Assembly (NCBI RefSeq): GCF_004125265.1
Contig: NZ_RDTE01000003.1
Coordinates: forward strand, 992,001 to 1,056,000
Origin: Streptomyces lydicus
GTDB taxonomy: Bacteria; Actinomycetota; Actinomycetes; Streptomycetales; Streptomycetaceae
Reading direction: 5' to 3'
Length of the DNA: 64,000 nucleotides
Shown in pieces: positions 44,257 through 52,750 of this stretch. A program made the translations under genes and the position numbers. Positions within the stretch are counted from its first letter, which is position 1; every line of letters begins with the position of its first letter. Under the pieces are notes generated by a model that saw only the letters and a program-made list of their open reading frames with translations, did no database searches and was not told the origin of the DNA.

Positions 44257-45678
44257 ATGAACCACCCGGACCGCCCCGCCACCTCGCCCGGCGACGTCAC
44301 CCAGCCGGCGCCCCTCACCCCGACGGTGCCCCCGGTCCAGGGCGCCTCCTTCGCCGACCTGGACCTGCCGGCCGAGGTGCTGCGCACACTCACCGAGCGC
44401 GGCGTGCGCGAGCCCTTCCCGATCCAGGCGGCCACGCTGCCCGACGCCCTCGCCGGACGCGACGTCCTGGGGCGCGGGCGGACCGGATCGGGCAAGACGC
44501 TCGCCTTCGGTCTGCCGCTGCTCGCACGGACGGCCGGGCGGCGCGCGGAGCCGAAGCAGCCCCTCGCTCTGATCCTGGTACCTACCCGGGAGCTGGCCCA
44601 GCAGGTCACCGAGGCGCTCGCGCCGTACGCCGAAGCGCTCCGGCTGCGGATGGCCACGGTCGTCGGCGGTATGTCGATCGGCCGGCAGACCGCTGCGCTG
44701 CGCGACGGGGCAGAGGTCGTCGTCGCCACCCCCGGCCGCCTGCACGACCTCATCGAGCGGAAGGCCTGCCGCCTGGGACGGGTACGGATCACCGTGCTCG
44801 ACGAAGCCGACCAGATGTGTGACATGGGCTTCCTGCCGCAGGTCACCCAGGTGCTCGACCAGGTGCACCGCGACGGCCAGCGGATGCTGTTCTCCGCCAC
44901 CCTGGACCGCGACGTCGACCACTTGGTCTCCCGCTACCTCCGCGACCCCGTCGTCCACTCGGTCGACCCGTCCGCGGGGGCGGTCACGACGATGGACCAC
45001 CATGTGCTGGTCGTCCACGGCCCCGACCGGTACGCCGTCATCACGGAGATCGCCGCCCGCGACGGCCGTGTCCTGCTGTTCCTGGACACCAAGCACGCGG
45101 TCGACCAGCTCACCCGGCACCTGCGGGCCAGCGGAGTGCATGCCGCGGCCCTGCACAGCGGCAAGTCCCAGCCACAGCGCACCCGCACCCTCGCGCAGTT
45201 CAAGAACGGCCGGATCACCGTCCTGGTGGCCACCGATGTCGCGGCCCGCGGCCTGCACGTCGACGACCTCGACCTCGTGGTCAACGTGGACCCGCCCACC
45301 GACCCCAAGGACTATCTGCACCGCGCGGGCCGCACGGCCCGGGCCGGTGAGTCCGGCCGCGTCGTCACGCTGGTGGTGTCCGGCCTGCGCCGCGAGGTGA
45401 GCCGGCTGCTGGCCGAGGCCGGCATCAAGCCGACGATCACCAAGGTGCGCTCGGGCGAGGCGGAGCTGAGCCGGATCACCGGGGCCAGGGCCCCCTCCGG
45501 CACCCCGCTCGACGGCGGGCCCGCCGCACCCCGGGCCAAGAACACCAACGCCCCTTTCCGCGGCCTGGGCACCAGCAAGGACGGCTCCCGCAGCACCGGC
45601 GGCAAGTCCCGCAAGGCCGGCGAAGCCCGCAAGCTCGCCGAGGCCCGCAAGGCGGCCCGGGTGCGCCGCGGCAACTGA
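44257..45678 (+). CDS. DEAD-box RNA helicase
   Basis: The 473 aa protein has a Q-motif region (PFPIQAATLPDAL) and motif I (RGRTGSGKT). VPTRELAQQV is motif Ia, VATPGRLHDL motif Ib, VLDEADQMCD motif II and FSATLDRD motif III. The RecA2 domain has VLLFLDTKHAVDQL, ATDVAARGLHVDDLDLVVN and HRAGRTARAG. The C-terminal 90 residues are lysine/arginine-rich, as expected of an RNA-binding tail. Such helicases unwind structured RNA, often in ribosome assembly or cold response. CGGAAGG precedes the ATG. Confidence 0.95.
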   Translation: MNHPDRPATSPGDVTQPAPLTPTVPPVQGASFADLDLPAEVLRTLTERGVREPFPIQAATLPDALAGRDVLGRGRTGSGKTLAFGLPLLARTAGRRAEPKQPLALILVPTRELAQQVTEALAPYAEALRLRMATVVGGMSIGRQTAALRDGAEVVVATPGRLHDLIERKACRLGRVRITVLDEADQMCDMGFLPQVTQVLDQVHRDGQRMLFSATLDRDVDHLVSRYLRDPVVHSVDPSAGAVTTMDHHVLVVHGPDRYAVITEIAARDGRVLLFLDTKHAVDQLTRHLRASGVHAAALHSGKSQPQRTRTLAQFKNGRITVLVATDVAARGLHVDDLDLVVNVDPPTDPKDYLHRAGRTARAGESGRVVTLVVSGLRREVSRLLAEAGIKPTITKVRSGEAELSRITGARAPSGTPLDGGPAAPRAKNTNAPFRGLGTSKDGSRSTGGKSRKAGEARKLAEARKAARVRRGN

Positions 45679-45712
45679 GCGCCGCTGCCCCGCCAGGGCC
45701 TCCCACACCCCA

Positions 45713-46615
45713 CTACCTGTCGGAAAGGGTGCGTTGCGCCCGCTCGGCGAAGTGCGCCACGGCCATGTCACGGAACCGCCCGGCGGCCGTGGAGAGATAA
45801 CTGTCCTCGCGCCGGACCAGGCTCATGATCCGTACGCAGTCAGGGGTGTCGAGGTGCAGCCAGGCGAGCGGCACATGCGGGAGTTCGGCGCGGCCCATCG
45901 CGGGGATCAGGCCGACGCCGAGACCGGCCGCGACCAGGTAGTGCGTGGCACCCGGCTCATCGCCCTCGCAGGAGATCACCGGCCGCCGGCCGATTCCGCT
46001 GAACAGCCGCTCCAGCAGCGCGCGTGGCCAGTGCCCCGCCCTGGTGGTGATGAAGGGCTCGTCGGCGATCTCGGCCACCGTGACCCGCTCCCGGGCCGCC
46101 AGCGGATGACCGGCGGGCACCACGAGCATCACCTCTTCACGCAACAGCCGCACCGCGCCCAGACCGGGGCCGGACAACGGCTGGGAGGCGAAGCAGAAGT
46201 CGACTTCCCCGGCCCGCAACTGAGTGCGCATCTCCTCGGGGGTGGACTGCAGGCACCGGACGGTGACCCCGGGGTGGGCGGCGCGGAATCCAGCGAGCAG
46301 CTCAGTGAGGGGCAACAGGGTCTCGGCGGCCACGGCGACGGAGCCGGCATCCAGTCCGGCGGCATCGGCCATCTCCCGCCGTGCGTCGTCGAGTTCGTCC
46401 AGGGCCCGCTCCACTCGGGCCAGGAACGCGGCACCATAGCGGTTGAGCCGGATGGTGCGGCCCTGCCGGTCGAAGAGCGGTACGCCCAGGTCGGCCTCCA
46501 GACGGGCGATCGTCCGGCTCACCGAGGGCTGGGCGACCCGCAGTTCCTCGGCGGCGCGGCTGACGTGCTCCCGGCGCGCAACCTCCCGGAAGTAACGCAG
46601 GGACAGCAGATCCAT
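45713..46615 (-). CDS. LysR family transcriptional regulator
   Basis: The 300 aa protein starts with a LysR helix-turn-helix (MDLLSLRYFREVARREHVSRAAEELRVAQPSVSRTIARLEADLGVPLFDRQGRTIRLNRYG), and a PBP2-type effector domain follows with VRCLQSTPEEMRTQLRAGEVDFCFASQPL. It resembles CynR/BenM-like regulators. The adjacent genes on both sides point away or converge, so no obvious divergent target is present. The target and inducer are unknown. Confidence 0.92.
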   Translation of the reverse strand: MDLLSLRYFREVARREHVSRAAEELRVAQPSVSRTIARLEADLGVPLFDRQGRTIRLNRYGAAFLARVERALDELDDARREMADAAGLDAGSVAVAAETLLPLTELLAGFRAAHPGVTVRCLQSTPEEMRTQLRAGEVDFCFASQPLSGPGLGAVRLLREEVMLVVPAGHPLAARERVTVAEIADEPFITTRAGHWPRALLERLFSGIGRRPVISCEGDEPGATHYLVAAGLGVGLIPAMGRAELPHVPLAWLHLDTPDCVRIMSLVRREDSYLSTAAGRFRDMAVAHFAERAQRTLSDR

Positions 46616-46734
46616 CGGCTTCTCGGGCCTTCCGCTCGGGTGAGGGCGACCCGGAAATCGTCACACACGGCAGACACACCGCAGGTCCGTGTCCCGTTCC
46701 GCCGAGACGGGCCCGCCCCCCGTACGGGCCCGTC

Positions 46735-47241
46735 TCAGCCGCGCATCGACACCGTCGCCCACACCGTCTTCCCGGTGCGGTCCGGCGGTGTCCAGCCCCA
46801 GGAGTCGCTGAGCTGGTCGACGATGTGCAGCCCCCGTCCGGATTCCGACAGGGCGTCCGGCGGCTTGACGACGGGGGCGTCGGTTCCGCCATCCGAGACC
46901 GCGCACAGGACGCTGGAGTTCTGCCGGGTCAGCGCGAGCCAGGCGTTGCAGAAGGGGACGGGCGCCTCGACGGCGTCGTCGTCCCCGGGGTTCTTGACGC
47001 CGTAGCGCAGAGCGTTGCTGACGAGCTCGGAGACGACCAGGGCCACGTCATCGGCCACATCGGCACACATCTGCCAGCCCGCGAGAGTCGCCCGGGTGAA
47101 CCGGCGGGCCTCCGGCACCGTGCGGGTGGAGCCACTGAGGGCGCAGGCGGCGAAGCCGTCGGGTGCGGGCATCCACCATCCGCCCTCACACGGTTCCTCC
47201 CGAAGGGCGTCGTGCACGGTCTCTGCCGGATGTGTGGTCAT
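46735..47241 (-). CDS. RsbW-like ATP-binding (HATPase_c_2) protein
   Basis: The 168 aa protein has one GHKL ATPase domain: ADDVALVVSELVSNALRYG is the N box, CAVSDGG the G1 region and SESGRGLHIVDQLSDSWGW the G2 region. Such single-domain ATPases in Streptomyces are anti-sigma or regulatory kinase-like partners of SpoIIE/STAS proteins, but many are orphans. ATG at 47241 (with GCGGAG upstream) is preferred over 47247. It diverges from the DUF397 gene with a shared promoter. This kind of ATPase is often encoded next to WhiJ/DUF397-type genes. Confidence 0.88.
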   Translation of the reverse strand: MTTHPAETVHDALREEPCEGGWWMPAPDGFAACALSGSTRTVPEARRFTRATLAGWQMCADVADDVALVVSELVSNALRYGVKNPGDDDAVEAPVPFCNAWLALTRQNSSVLCAVSDGGTDAPVVKPPDALSESGRGLHIVDQLSDSWGWTPPDRTGKTVWATVSMRG

Positions 47242-47317
47242 CAACATCTCCGCGAGGGGGATTTCGGGGCTGGGCCGGACTGCCTCGGAGGGCTAATATC
47301 CTCGTCAGCCGTCACAG

Positions 47318-47331
47318 GATGCAAGTGCATC
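47318..47331. promoter_or_regulatory. Palindromic operator candidate before the DUF397 gene
   Basis: GATGCA-AG-TGCATC is a perfect 6-bp inverted repeat, directly followed by TGCAATTACATC, so TGCA occurs three times at close spacing. It sits between the divergent RsbW-like and DUF397 genes and is a reasonable site for the XRE regulator encoded at 47792. Confidence 0.5.
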
Positions 47332-47436
47332 TGCAATTACATCAGTAAGGACGGTCGCCCAGGGGCTTGTTCACGCCAAGGTGATCGCAGGCTCGGGATC
47401 GGTCGGAGGAGAGACCTCCAGCAAGGAGCAACTGTT

Positions 47437-47679
47437 ATGGAGCCGGTGACCAACGGCATGCAGGCGACCAGCATCGAAGGCGCCGTCTGGCGCAAGAGCC
47501 GCCGCAGCAATCCCAGCGGGAACTGTGTGGAACTGGCCGTTCTTTCGGGCGGCGGGGTGGCGGTACGCAACTCCCGGTTCGCCGCGGGTCCGGCGCTCGT
47601 CTACACCCGCGACGAGATGGTGGCTTTCGTCCAGGGAGCCAAGGACGGTGACTTCGACGATCTCATCGCCGGCCACTGA
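47437..47679 (+). CDS. DUF397 protein
   Basis: The 80 aa product carries the DUF397 core WRKSRRSNPSGNCVELAVLSGGGVAVRNSRF...FVQGAKDGDFDDL. These proteins accompany XRE/DUF5753 regulators, as in the whiJ-related loci of S. coelicolor. In that system the small partner antagonises or is regulated by the DNA-binding protein. GGAG lies 8 bases before ATG. The usual order is regulator first; here the small gene precedes it. Confidence 0.9.
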   Translation: MEPVTNGMQATSIEGAVWRKSRRSNPSGNCVELAVLSGGGVAVRNSRFAAGPALVYTRDEMVAFVQGAKDGDFDDLIAGH

Positions 47680-47791
47680 CCGTGCGCCGTCGTGATTGGC
47701 GCATATGTCGTTCGGATAGTCGCCCCGGCTGTACGCAGCGCGCGGGGCGGTGGGACACTGGGCGCTCGCCCGACCACTCAGGGGAGTCAGC

Positions 47792-48700
47792 ATGACCGCC
47801 GCGCAGCCGAGCAGCGATCCGTCCCTGCGCCGCTACCTGGAGCATCCACGGGGCGGCCCGACCGTCCTGCGGATCGTGCTGGGCACCCAGCTTCGGCGGC
47901 TGCGCGAAGGGGCGGGCATCACCCGGGAGGCCGCCGGGGACGCCATCCGGGGCTCGCACGCGAAGATCAGCCGCCTGGAGCTGGGCCGGGTGAGCTGCAA
48001 GGAGCGGGATGTCGCCGATCTGCTGACGCTCTACAACGTCACGGACGACGCGGTCCGTTCGGACTTCCTCAAGCTGGCCCGCAGGACCAGCAGTCCGGGC
48101 TGGTGGCATCAGTACAACGATGTGCTGCCCGGCTGGTTCGAGACACATATCGGCCTCGAAGAGGCCGCCTCGGTGATCCGTACCTATGAAGTCCAGTTCG
48201 TGCCGGGCCTGTTGCAGACATCGGACTACGCCCGCGCGGTGGCGCAGCTCGGTCATCCGCGGTCCTCTCCGGAGGAGATCGAGCGACGGGTGCAGCTGCG
48301 CGTGCAGCGTCAGGAGTTGCTGACCGTCCCGGACGCACCGCGGGTATGGGCCGTGATCGACGAGGCGTCGTTGCGTCGCCCGCTCGGCGGTCCCGAGGTG
48401 ATGGCGGGCCAGCTGAGACATCTGCTGAAGATGGCCGAACTGCCGAATGTCACGCTGCAGATCGCGCCGTTCAGCCTCGGCGGTCTGGCGGCGGCCGGTG
48501 GTCCGATCACGATCCTGCGGTTCCTGGAGCCGGATCTGCCGGACATCGTCTATCTGGAGCAGCTGACCAGCGCGCTCTATCTGGACAAGCGCGATGATGT
48601 CGATCATTACCTGGCGGTGATGGACCGTCTCAGCGCACAGTCCGAGTCGCCCCGCGAGTCCCTGGCGATCCTGGAGCGGCTGCTCAAGCAGGAGAGCTGA
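47792..48700 (+). CDS. XRE family regulator with DUF5753 (WhiJ-like)
   Basis: The 302 aa protein begins with an XRE helix-turn-helix (LRIVLGTQLRRLREGAGITREAAGDAIRGSHAKISRLELGRVSCKERDVADLLTLYNV), followed by DUF5753 from about residue 105: YNDVLPGWFETHIGLEEAASVIRTYEVQFVPGLLQTSDYARAV...VIDEASLRRPLGGPEVMAGQLRHLLKMAELPNVTLQIAPF. The composition equals WhiJ-like regulators, which repress development. GGGGAG precedes the ATG at 47792. It lies 112 bases after the DUF397 gene, so both may be in one regulatory module. Confidence 0.93.
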   Translation: MTAAQPSSDPSLRRYLEHPRGGPTVLRIVLGTQLRRLREGAGITREAAGDAIRGSHAKISRLELGRVSCKERDVADLLTLYNVTDDAVRSDFLKLARRTSSPGWWHQYNDVLPGWFETHIGLEEAASVIRTYEVQFVPGLLQTSDYARAVAQLGHPRSSPEEIERRVQLRVQRQELLTVPDAPRVWAVIDEASLRRPLGGPEVMAGQLRHLLKMAELPNVTLQIAPFSLGGLAAAGGPITILRFLEPDLPDIVYLEQLTSALYLDKRDDVDHYLAVMDRLSAQSESPRESLAILERLLKQES

Positions 48701-48730
48701 GAAGCGGAACCGGAACCGGAACCCGGCAAG

Positions 48731-48763
48731 GGGGGCGGGGTGCCCATCGGGCGCCCCGCCCCC
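48731..48763. terminator. Bidirectional terminator after the XRE gene
   Basis: A 15-bp stem (48731-48745 with 48749-48763, one wobble pair, GGGGGCGGGG as the outer arm) with a loop of three bases separates two convergent genes. Confidence 0.75.
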
Positions 48764-48808
48764 ACTGCTTGCCTGTGCGGCCTGCGCGGTCCGTGCCGCC
48801 CGCGGGAG

Positions 48809-49624
48809 CTACAACTTACGGGCCACGCCGCCGAATTCGATCCACTCCTGGGTGAGCTGCTTGGGACCGAGGTCCGCGTCCGGCTTCCAGGTGGAGACCT
48901 CCACCAGGCCCGGTTCCAGGATCTCCAGCCCCTCCAGGAACCCGGCCAGCTCATGAGCCTGCCGCACCCGGCCCCACTGGCCGTGCGTGCTGACCCGCAT
49001 GAACTCGGTGACGAAGTCGCGGGTGGCGGCGTCCTCGCTGACCAGCTGACACACCACCAGGAAGCTGCCGGGCGCCAGCCGGTCGGCGACCCTTTTGATG
49101 AGCCCGGCCGGGTCGTCGGCATCGGGTATGCAGTGGAGGACCGAGACGAACAGCGCGGCGACGGGCCGGTCGAAGTCGATCAGCCGCTCGACCTCCGGGC
49201 TGCCGAAGATGCCGTCGGTGTCCCGCATATCCGCCTGGATCACGGCGGTGTGGGCGTTCTCCTCCAGGAGGGCGCGGCCGTGCGCCAGCACGATGGGGTC
49301 GTTGTCGACGTACACCACCCGGGAGTCCGGGTCGACCTGCTGGGCGACCTGGTGGACGTTGTCCTGGGTCGGCAGGCCTGAGCCGTGGTCGATGAACTGA
49401 CGGATGCCGTGTTCGCGAGCCAGCCAGCGGACCACCCGCTGCAGGAAACGCCGGTTGTTGATCGCCAGCACCTGGGTACTCGGGACGACCTTGCTCAGCT
49501 CTTCGCAGGCCTCGCGGTCAACGGCGTAGTTGTCCTTGCCGCCCAGGTAGTAGTCGTACATCCGCGCCACACTCGGGATGCTGACATCGACGGCACCGGA
49601 CTGCGGTCGTGATTCCTGGCTCAT
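48809..49624 (-). CDS. SAM-dependent methyltransferase, DUF574 (Methyltransf_19) family
   Basis: The 271 aa protein has the family signature SIPSVARMYDYYLGGKDNYAVDREACEEL near residue 15. A Rossmann methyltransferase core follows (FIDHGSGLPTQDNVHQVAQQVDPDSRVVYVDNDPIVLAHGRALLEE) with RPVAALFVSVLHCIPDADDPAGLI. These proteins are abundant in actinomycetes but their substrates are unknown. They often lie near WhiJ/DUF397 loci as here, which suggests a regulatory tie. ATG at 49624 with GGGAAAG upstream. Confidence 0.92.
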   Translation of the reverse strand: MSQESRPQSGAVDVSIPSVARMYDYYLGGKDNYAVDREACEELSKVVPSTQVLAINNRRFLQRVVRWLAREHGIRQFIDHGSGLPTQDNVHQVAQQVDPDSRVVYVDNDPIVLAHGRALLEENAHTAVIQADMRDTDGIFGSPEVERLIDFDRPVAALFVSVLHCIPDADDPAGLIKRVADRLAPGSFLVVCQLVSEDAATRDFVTEFMRVSTHGQWGRVRQAHELAGFLEGLEILEPGLVEVSTWKPDADLGPKQLTQEWIEFGGVARKL

Positions 49625-50234
49625 TCCACACTTTCCCGTCGCTTCGGCAGTCATCAGCCATGGGGCAGGGGTGATCGCTCCGTATAGGAGTGACCACACG
49701 CTGCGAGCCCCCAACATACCCACCGGAAGGCGGTTGTTGCAGACGAGCGGCAGGGTCCCTTGGGAAGAAGTGGCGGGGGTCGGCCGGTCAGTACGGACGA
49801 GCGCCCCAACAAGCGTGCGAATGCGGGGTGTTCAATCAGCCAGTTCGCGTTCTTGGCATCGGCGATCGCCCGTACCCAAGGCCCTTCACCAGACCCCCGC
49901 ATCAGCCCCGGCGCTCAGGAACCGAAGGCGCCTGACGGGGGTACGGGCCGCCGCCACGCCACTCACAGGCGGCGGCCCGTTCCTCTTCCCCCGGCGACAC
50001 CCAGCGCCGGGCACGCCCCCCGTGCGGCCGGCCCCGGACAGGAGCACCCCCGGGCCCGGGCCGCATCCGGTTCCGCCTCGGCAGACACCCGAGCAACAGC
50101 CGTTGCGGAGCGGGGCGTTGTGTGAGGTCGCCTACCACCATCGACCCGCTTTACACCCACGAGTAATGCCGCCGAAGCGTCCTCGCGCCCGACGGTACTG
50201 GCCGGCTCACCCGCCCGGCCGGTACAAGAGAGGG
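49625..50234. other. Intergenic stretch with no clear gene
   Basis: About 610 bases between two divergent methyltransferase genes. The minus strand reads a possible 82-codon frame at 49654-49902 (containing AIADAKNANWLIEHPAFARLLG), but I recognise no family and see no ribosome site. No tRNA or other RNA gene is evident. A strong hairpin at 49943-49980 lies within it, which hints at an unidentified short transcript. Confidence 0.4.
49943..49980. terminator. Isolated strong hairpin
   Basis: ACGGGCCGCCGCC and its exact complement (49968-49980) form a 13-bp stem around a 12-base loop, followed by TCCTCTT. No gene ends close by on either strand, so the transcript it would end is unknown. Confidence 0.5.
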
Positions 50235-51134
50235 ATGACCACAGAGCAGAGTGAGCTGTCGACCACCCCGGGGACATCGCCCCTCACCGAGGAGCCCACC
50301 GCCAAGGAGCCCACCACCGAGGAGATGGTGCGTGCCAACGAAGCCAACTGGGACGCCCGTACGCCGGTCCATGTGGCCAGCCAGTTCTACGGCCTGGACG
50401 GTTCCCGGACCGCCGAGGACTGGTTCGCGCCCTTCGAGTGGACGGATCTGGGTGAGCTGGCCGGGCGGGACGTCCTGCATCTGCAGTGCCATCTGGGCAC
50501 CGAGACCGCCGCGTTCGCCGAGCGGGGCGCGCGCACGGTGGGTCTCGACTTCTCCGCGGCGGCGGTCACGGAGGCGCGGCGGCTGGCCGAGGAGGGCGGC
50601 CGGAGTGTGGAGTTCGTCCGGTCCGATGTGCACCGGGCCGTGGAGGCGCTGGGTGAGCGCCGGTTCGATGTGATCTACACGGGCAAGGGCGCGCTGTGCT
50701 ATCTCCCGGATCTGGCCGCCTGGGCCGGGATCGTCAGCGCATTGCTCCGGCCCGGCGGGACGTTCTACCTCGTCGAGTTCCATCCCCTGCTCGACTCCCT
50801 GGGGCCGACACCCAGCCCGGACCGGCAGCAACTCCGACTGCATCACGACTACTTGGGCGGCCGCGGTCCGCTCAGGAGCGATACCCCGTCCACGTACACC
50901 GACGGTCCGCCGGTGCAGGGCGCCACGACGAGCTACGAGTGGCGGCACGGGCTCGGGGAGGTGATCTCCGCGGTGATCGGGGCGGGGCTGACCGTGCAAC
51001 TGGTCCGGGAGACCGAGCTGCTGCCCTGGAAGCGGTTCGAGGCGATGGTGCCGTCGGAGAACGGCTGGTGGCGCCTCCCGCCGTCGGAGCCGATCATTCC
51101 GCTGCTGTATGCGCTGCGGGCGGTGAAGGCCTGA
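50235..51134 (+). CDS. Class I SAM-dependent methyltransferase
   Basis: The 299 aa protein has a methyltransferase core: GRDVLHLQCHLGTETAAFAERGARTVGLDFSAAAVTEARRLAEEGG carries motif I with the unusual HLQCHLGTET in place of a glycine-rich loop, and then FDVIYTGKGALCYLPDLAAWAGIVSALLRPGGTFYLVEFHP. The form HLQCHLG is shared with a group of small-molecule methyltransferases of unknown substrate. The N-terminal 30 residues are Thr/Pro/Glu-rich and probably disordered. AGAGAGGG precedes the ATG. It converges with the PucR gene, so the two do not form an operon. Confidence 0.88.
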   Translation: MTTEQSELSTTPGTSPLTEEPTAKEPTTEEMVRANEANWDARTPVHVASQFYGLDGSRTAEDWFAPFEWTDLGELAGRDVLHLQCHLGTETAAFAERGARTVGLDFSAAAVTEARRLAEEGGRSVEFVRSDVHRAVEALGERRFDVIYTGKGALCYLPDLAAWAGIVSALLRPGGTFYLVEFHPLLDSLGPTPSPDRQQLRLHHDYLGGRGPLRSDTPSTYTDGPPVQGATTSYEWRHGLGEVISAVIGAGLTVQLVRETELLPWKRFEAMVPSENGWWRLPPSEPIIPLLYALRAVKA

Positions 51135-51179
51135 GCCACCGGCAGGCGCGGGCGCTCGACGGCCCGGCCGGCGGGCGCC

Positions 51180-52556
51180 TCAGCTCGCCGGACCGTGGAT
51201 CCTGCGATGTGTCAGCGCCCACCAGACCTCCGCCAGATCGGCCGGGTCGCGGAGGCTGGTGCCGGTGATCTCCTCGAAGCGCCTCAGGCGGTTGCGCAGG
51301 GTGTTGGGGTGGACGTAGAGGGTCCGCGCGGCGGCTTCCAGGCGCAGCCCCTGCTGCAGATAGGCGGCAGCGGCCTCCTCCAACTGGGCGCCGTCCTCAC
51401 CCCGTTCGGCCAGCGGCGCCAGGCGGAGTCCCACCAGTTGCTCCCCGAGGGCCGGGAGCGCCACGACCGTGGCCCGCAGCCCCAGTTCTTCACGGGTGAA
51501 CGCCCCGACGAGTCCGAAACCGACGGCGGCCCGGAGCGCCTGGGTCGCCCGGGTGAACTCCGTGGCGAGTCCGGAGACGGGGGCCGGGGCGCCGAGCCCC
51601 AGGATCAGGCCGCGGCACAGCCCTTCCGGCCGCCCCGTCAGCAGCCCCGCCACCTCCCGGTCCACGGTCGTGACCAGAGGTTTCCCGCTCTCGTCCAGGG
51701 CGAGCCAGGGGCGCAGCAGGGCGGTGATCCGGCCGAAGGCGCGGTCGCCGGGGCCGGGATGGGCGGCGGCATACGGGGCGGGGGCGGACTCCGGGGTGCG
51801 GTCCGGTGCGCCGGGCGGGGGATCCTCGGGCAGTCGGGCGCGGAAGGGCAGACGGAGCGCGCTGTGGTCGTACCCGCTTTCCGTGGCGGCTTCGTCGTCG
51901 GGGTAACCGCCGGCGCGCTGCCCGTCATCGGGGGAGCCGCCGGCGCGGTGCCCCTCGCCGGTGCCGCCGCCGGCCGGCCCGGCGCCCCACCCACCGCCCG
52001 GAAGGCCGGAGGTGTCCCACCGCGCCTCGCCGAGCAGCAGGGCGCGGACCAGCGCCGCCCGCCGACGGTCCGTCATCGGGTCGTCGCCTTGGGCCCCCAC
52101 CCGGCAACTGCGCACGATGCGCAGGGTGTTGGCGTCGGCCCAGGCACGCAGCGTCTCGGCGATCGGCAGCAGGTCCTCGGCGGTGCCGCGCCGGGCCGCC
52201 ATCTCCTCGCCGAACCGCCGCCAGACGATATCCGTGCCGATCCGGTAGGCGGAGATGATGTCCTCGGCGGGCAGTGAGCGCGCCAGGGCCGTCACCTCGT
52301 CGAGGTGGGTCTCCGGGATGCCGTACGCCCGCCCGTCGCCCGGCCCCTGTGACGTCCCGCGCTCCCGGGACCAGCGCTGCACCAGCGACAGGCCATTGCG
52401 CAGGGACGCCTGCACCCGCGGCCTGAGCTGCTCCACCGACAGTGCCGCATAGGAGGGGAGTTGGGCCCGGAGGCCGCTTATGACCTCGTCGGTGAGGGCG
52501 CCGATCCCGGCGTGCAGCGCGGCGACGGCCTCCGGCACCGTTGTGGAAGTCTCCAC
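51180..52556 (-). CDS. PucR-type helix-turn-helix regulator
   Basis: The 458 aa protein has an N-terminal RsbRD/GGDEF-like sensor region (residues 1-160: IPETHLDEVTALARSLPAEDIISAYRIGTDIVWRRFGEEMAA), a variable glycine-rich linker (about 185-225) and a C-terminal PucR HTH_30 (YLQQGLRLEAAARTLYVHPNTLRNRLRRFEEITGTSLRDPADLAEVWWAL). GTG at 52556 with GGGAGGGG upstream is used; ATG at 52613 is a longer alternative. The family includes regulators of purine and amine catabolism, but this one has no adjacent pathway. It is divergent from the secreted protein gene. Confidence 0.9.
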   Translation of the reverse strand: METSTTVPEAVAALHAGIGALTDEVISGLRAQLPSYAALSVEQLRPRVQASLRNGLSLVQRWSRERGTSQGPGDGRAYGIPETHLDEVTALARSLPAEDIISAYRIGTDIVWRRFGEEMAARRGTAEDLLPIAETLRAWADANTLRIVRSCRVGAQGDDPMTDRRRAALVRALLLGEARWDTSGLPGGGWGAGPAGGGTGEGHRAGGSPDDGQRAGGYPDDEAATESGYDHSALRLPFRARLPEDPPPGAPDRTPESAPAPYAAAHPGPGDRAFGRITALLRPWLALDESGKPLVTTVDREVAGLLTGRPEGLCRGLILGLGAPAPVSGLATEFTRATQALRAAVGFGLVGAFTREELGLRATVVALPALGEQLVGLRLAPLAERGEDGAQLEEAAAAYLQQGLRLEAAARTLYVHPNTLRNRLRRFEEITGTSLRDPADLAEVWWALTHRRIHGPAS

Positions 52557-52750
52557 CCGTCCCCTCCCGACTCGGTGTCTTTCCCCATGGCGAAAGCGAT
52601 CATTCGTCGCCATGCTACGAGGAAGCCGCCCGAACCCCTACAGATGTTCGATCCTGGACGACTTTTCCCCGGTCGTCCGGCATGCGTTCGGCGTTCGGCG
52701 CCCGGCCCCGCTGTTCCTCCCCGACACCCCCCGCACCACCAAGGAATCCC

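Noticed and set aside
47242..47436. Possible tRNA or small RNA in the gap before the DUF397 gene
   Set aside because: No T-loop, acceptor pairing or CCA end can be found; the palindrome is more simply explained as an operator.
49654..49902. A possible 82-codon minus-strand gene
   Set aside because: It has no ribosome site and no recognised domain, and the second half looks like shadow sequence; not supported enough to list as a gene.
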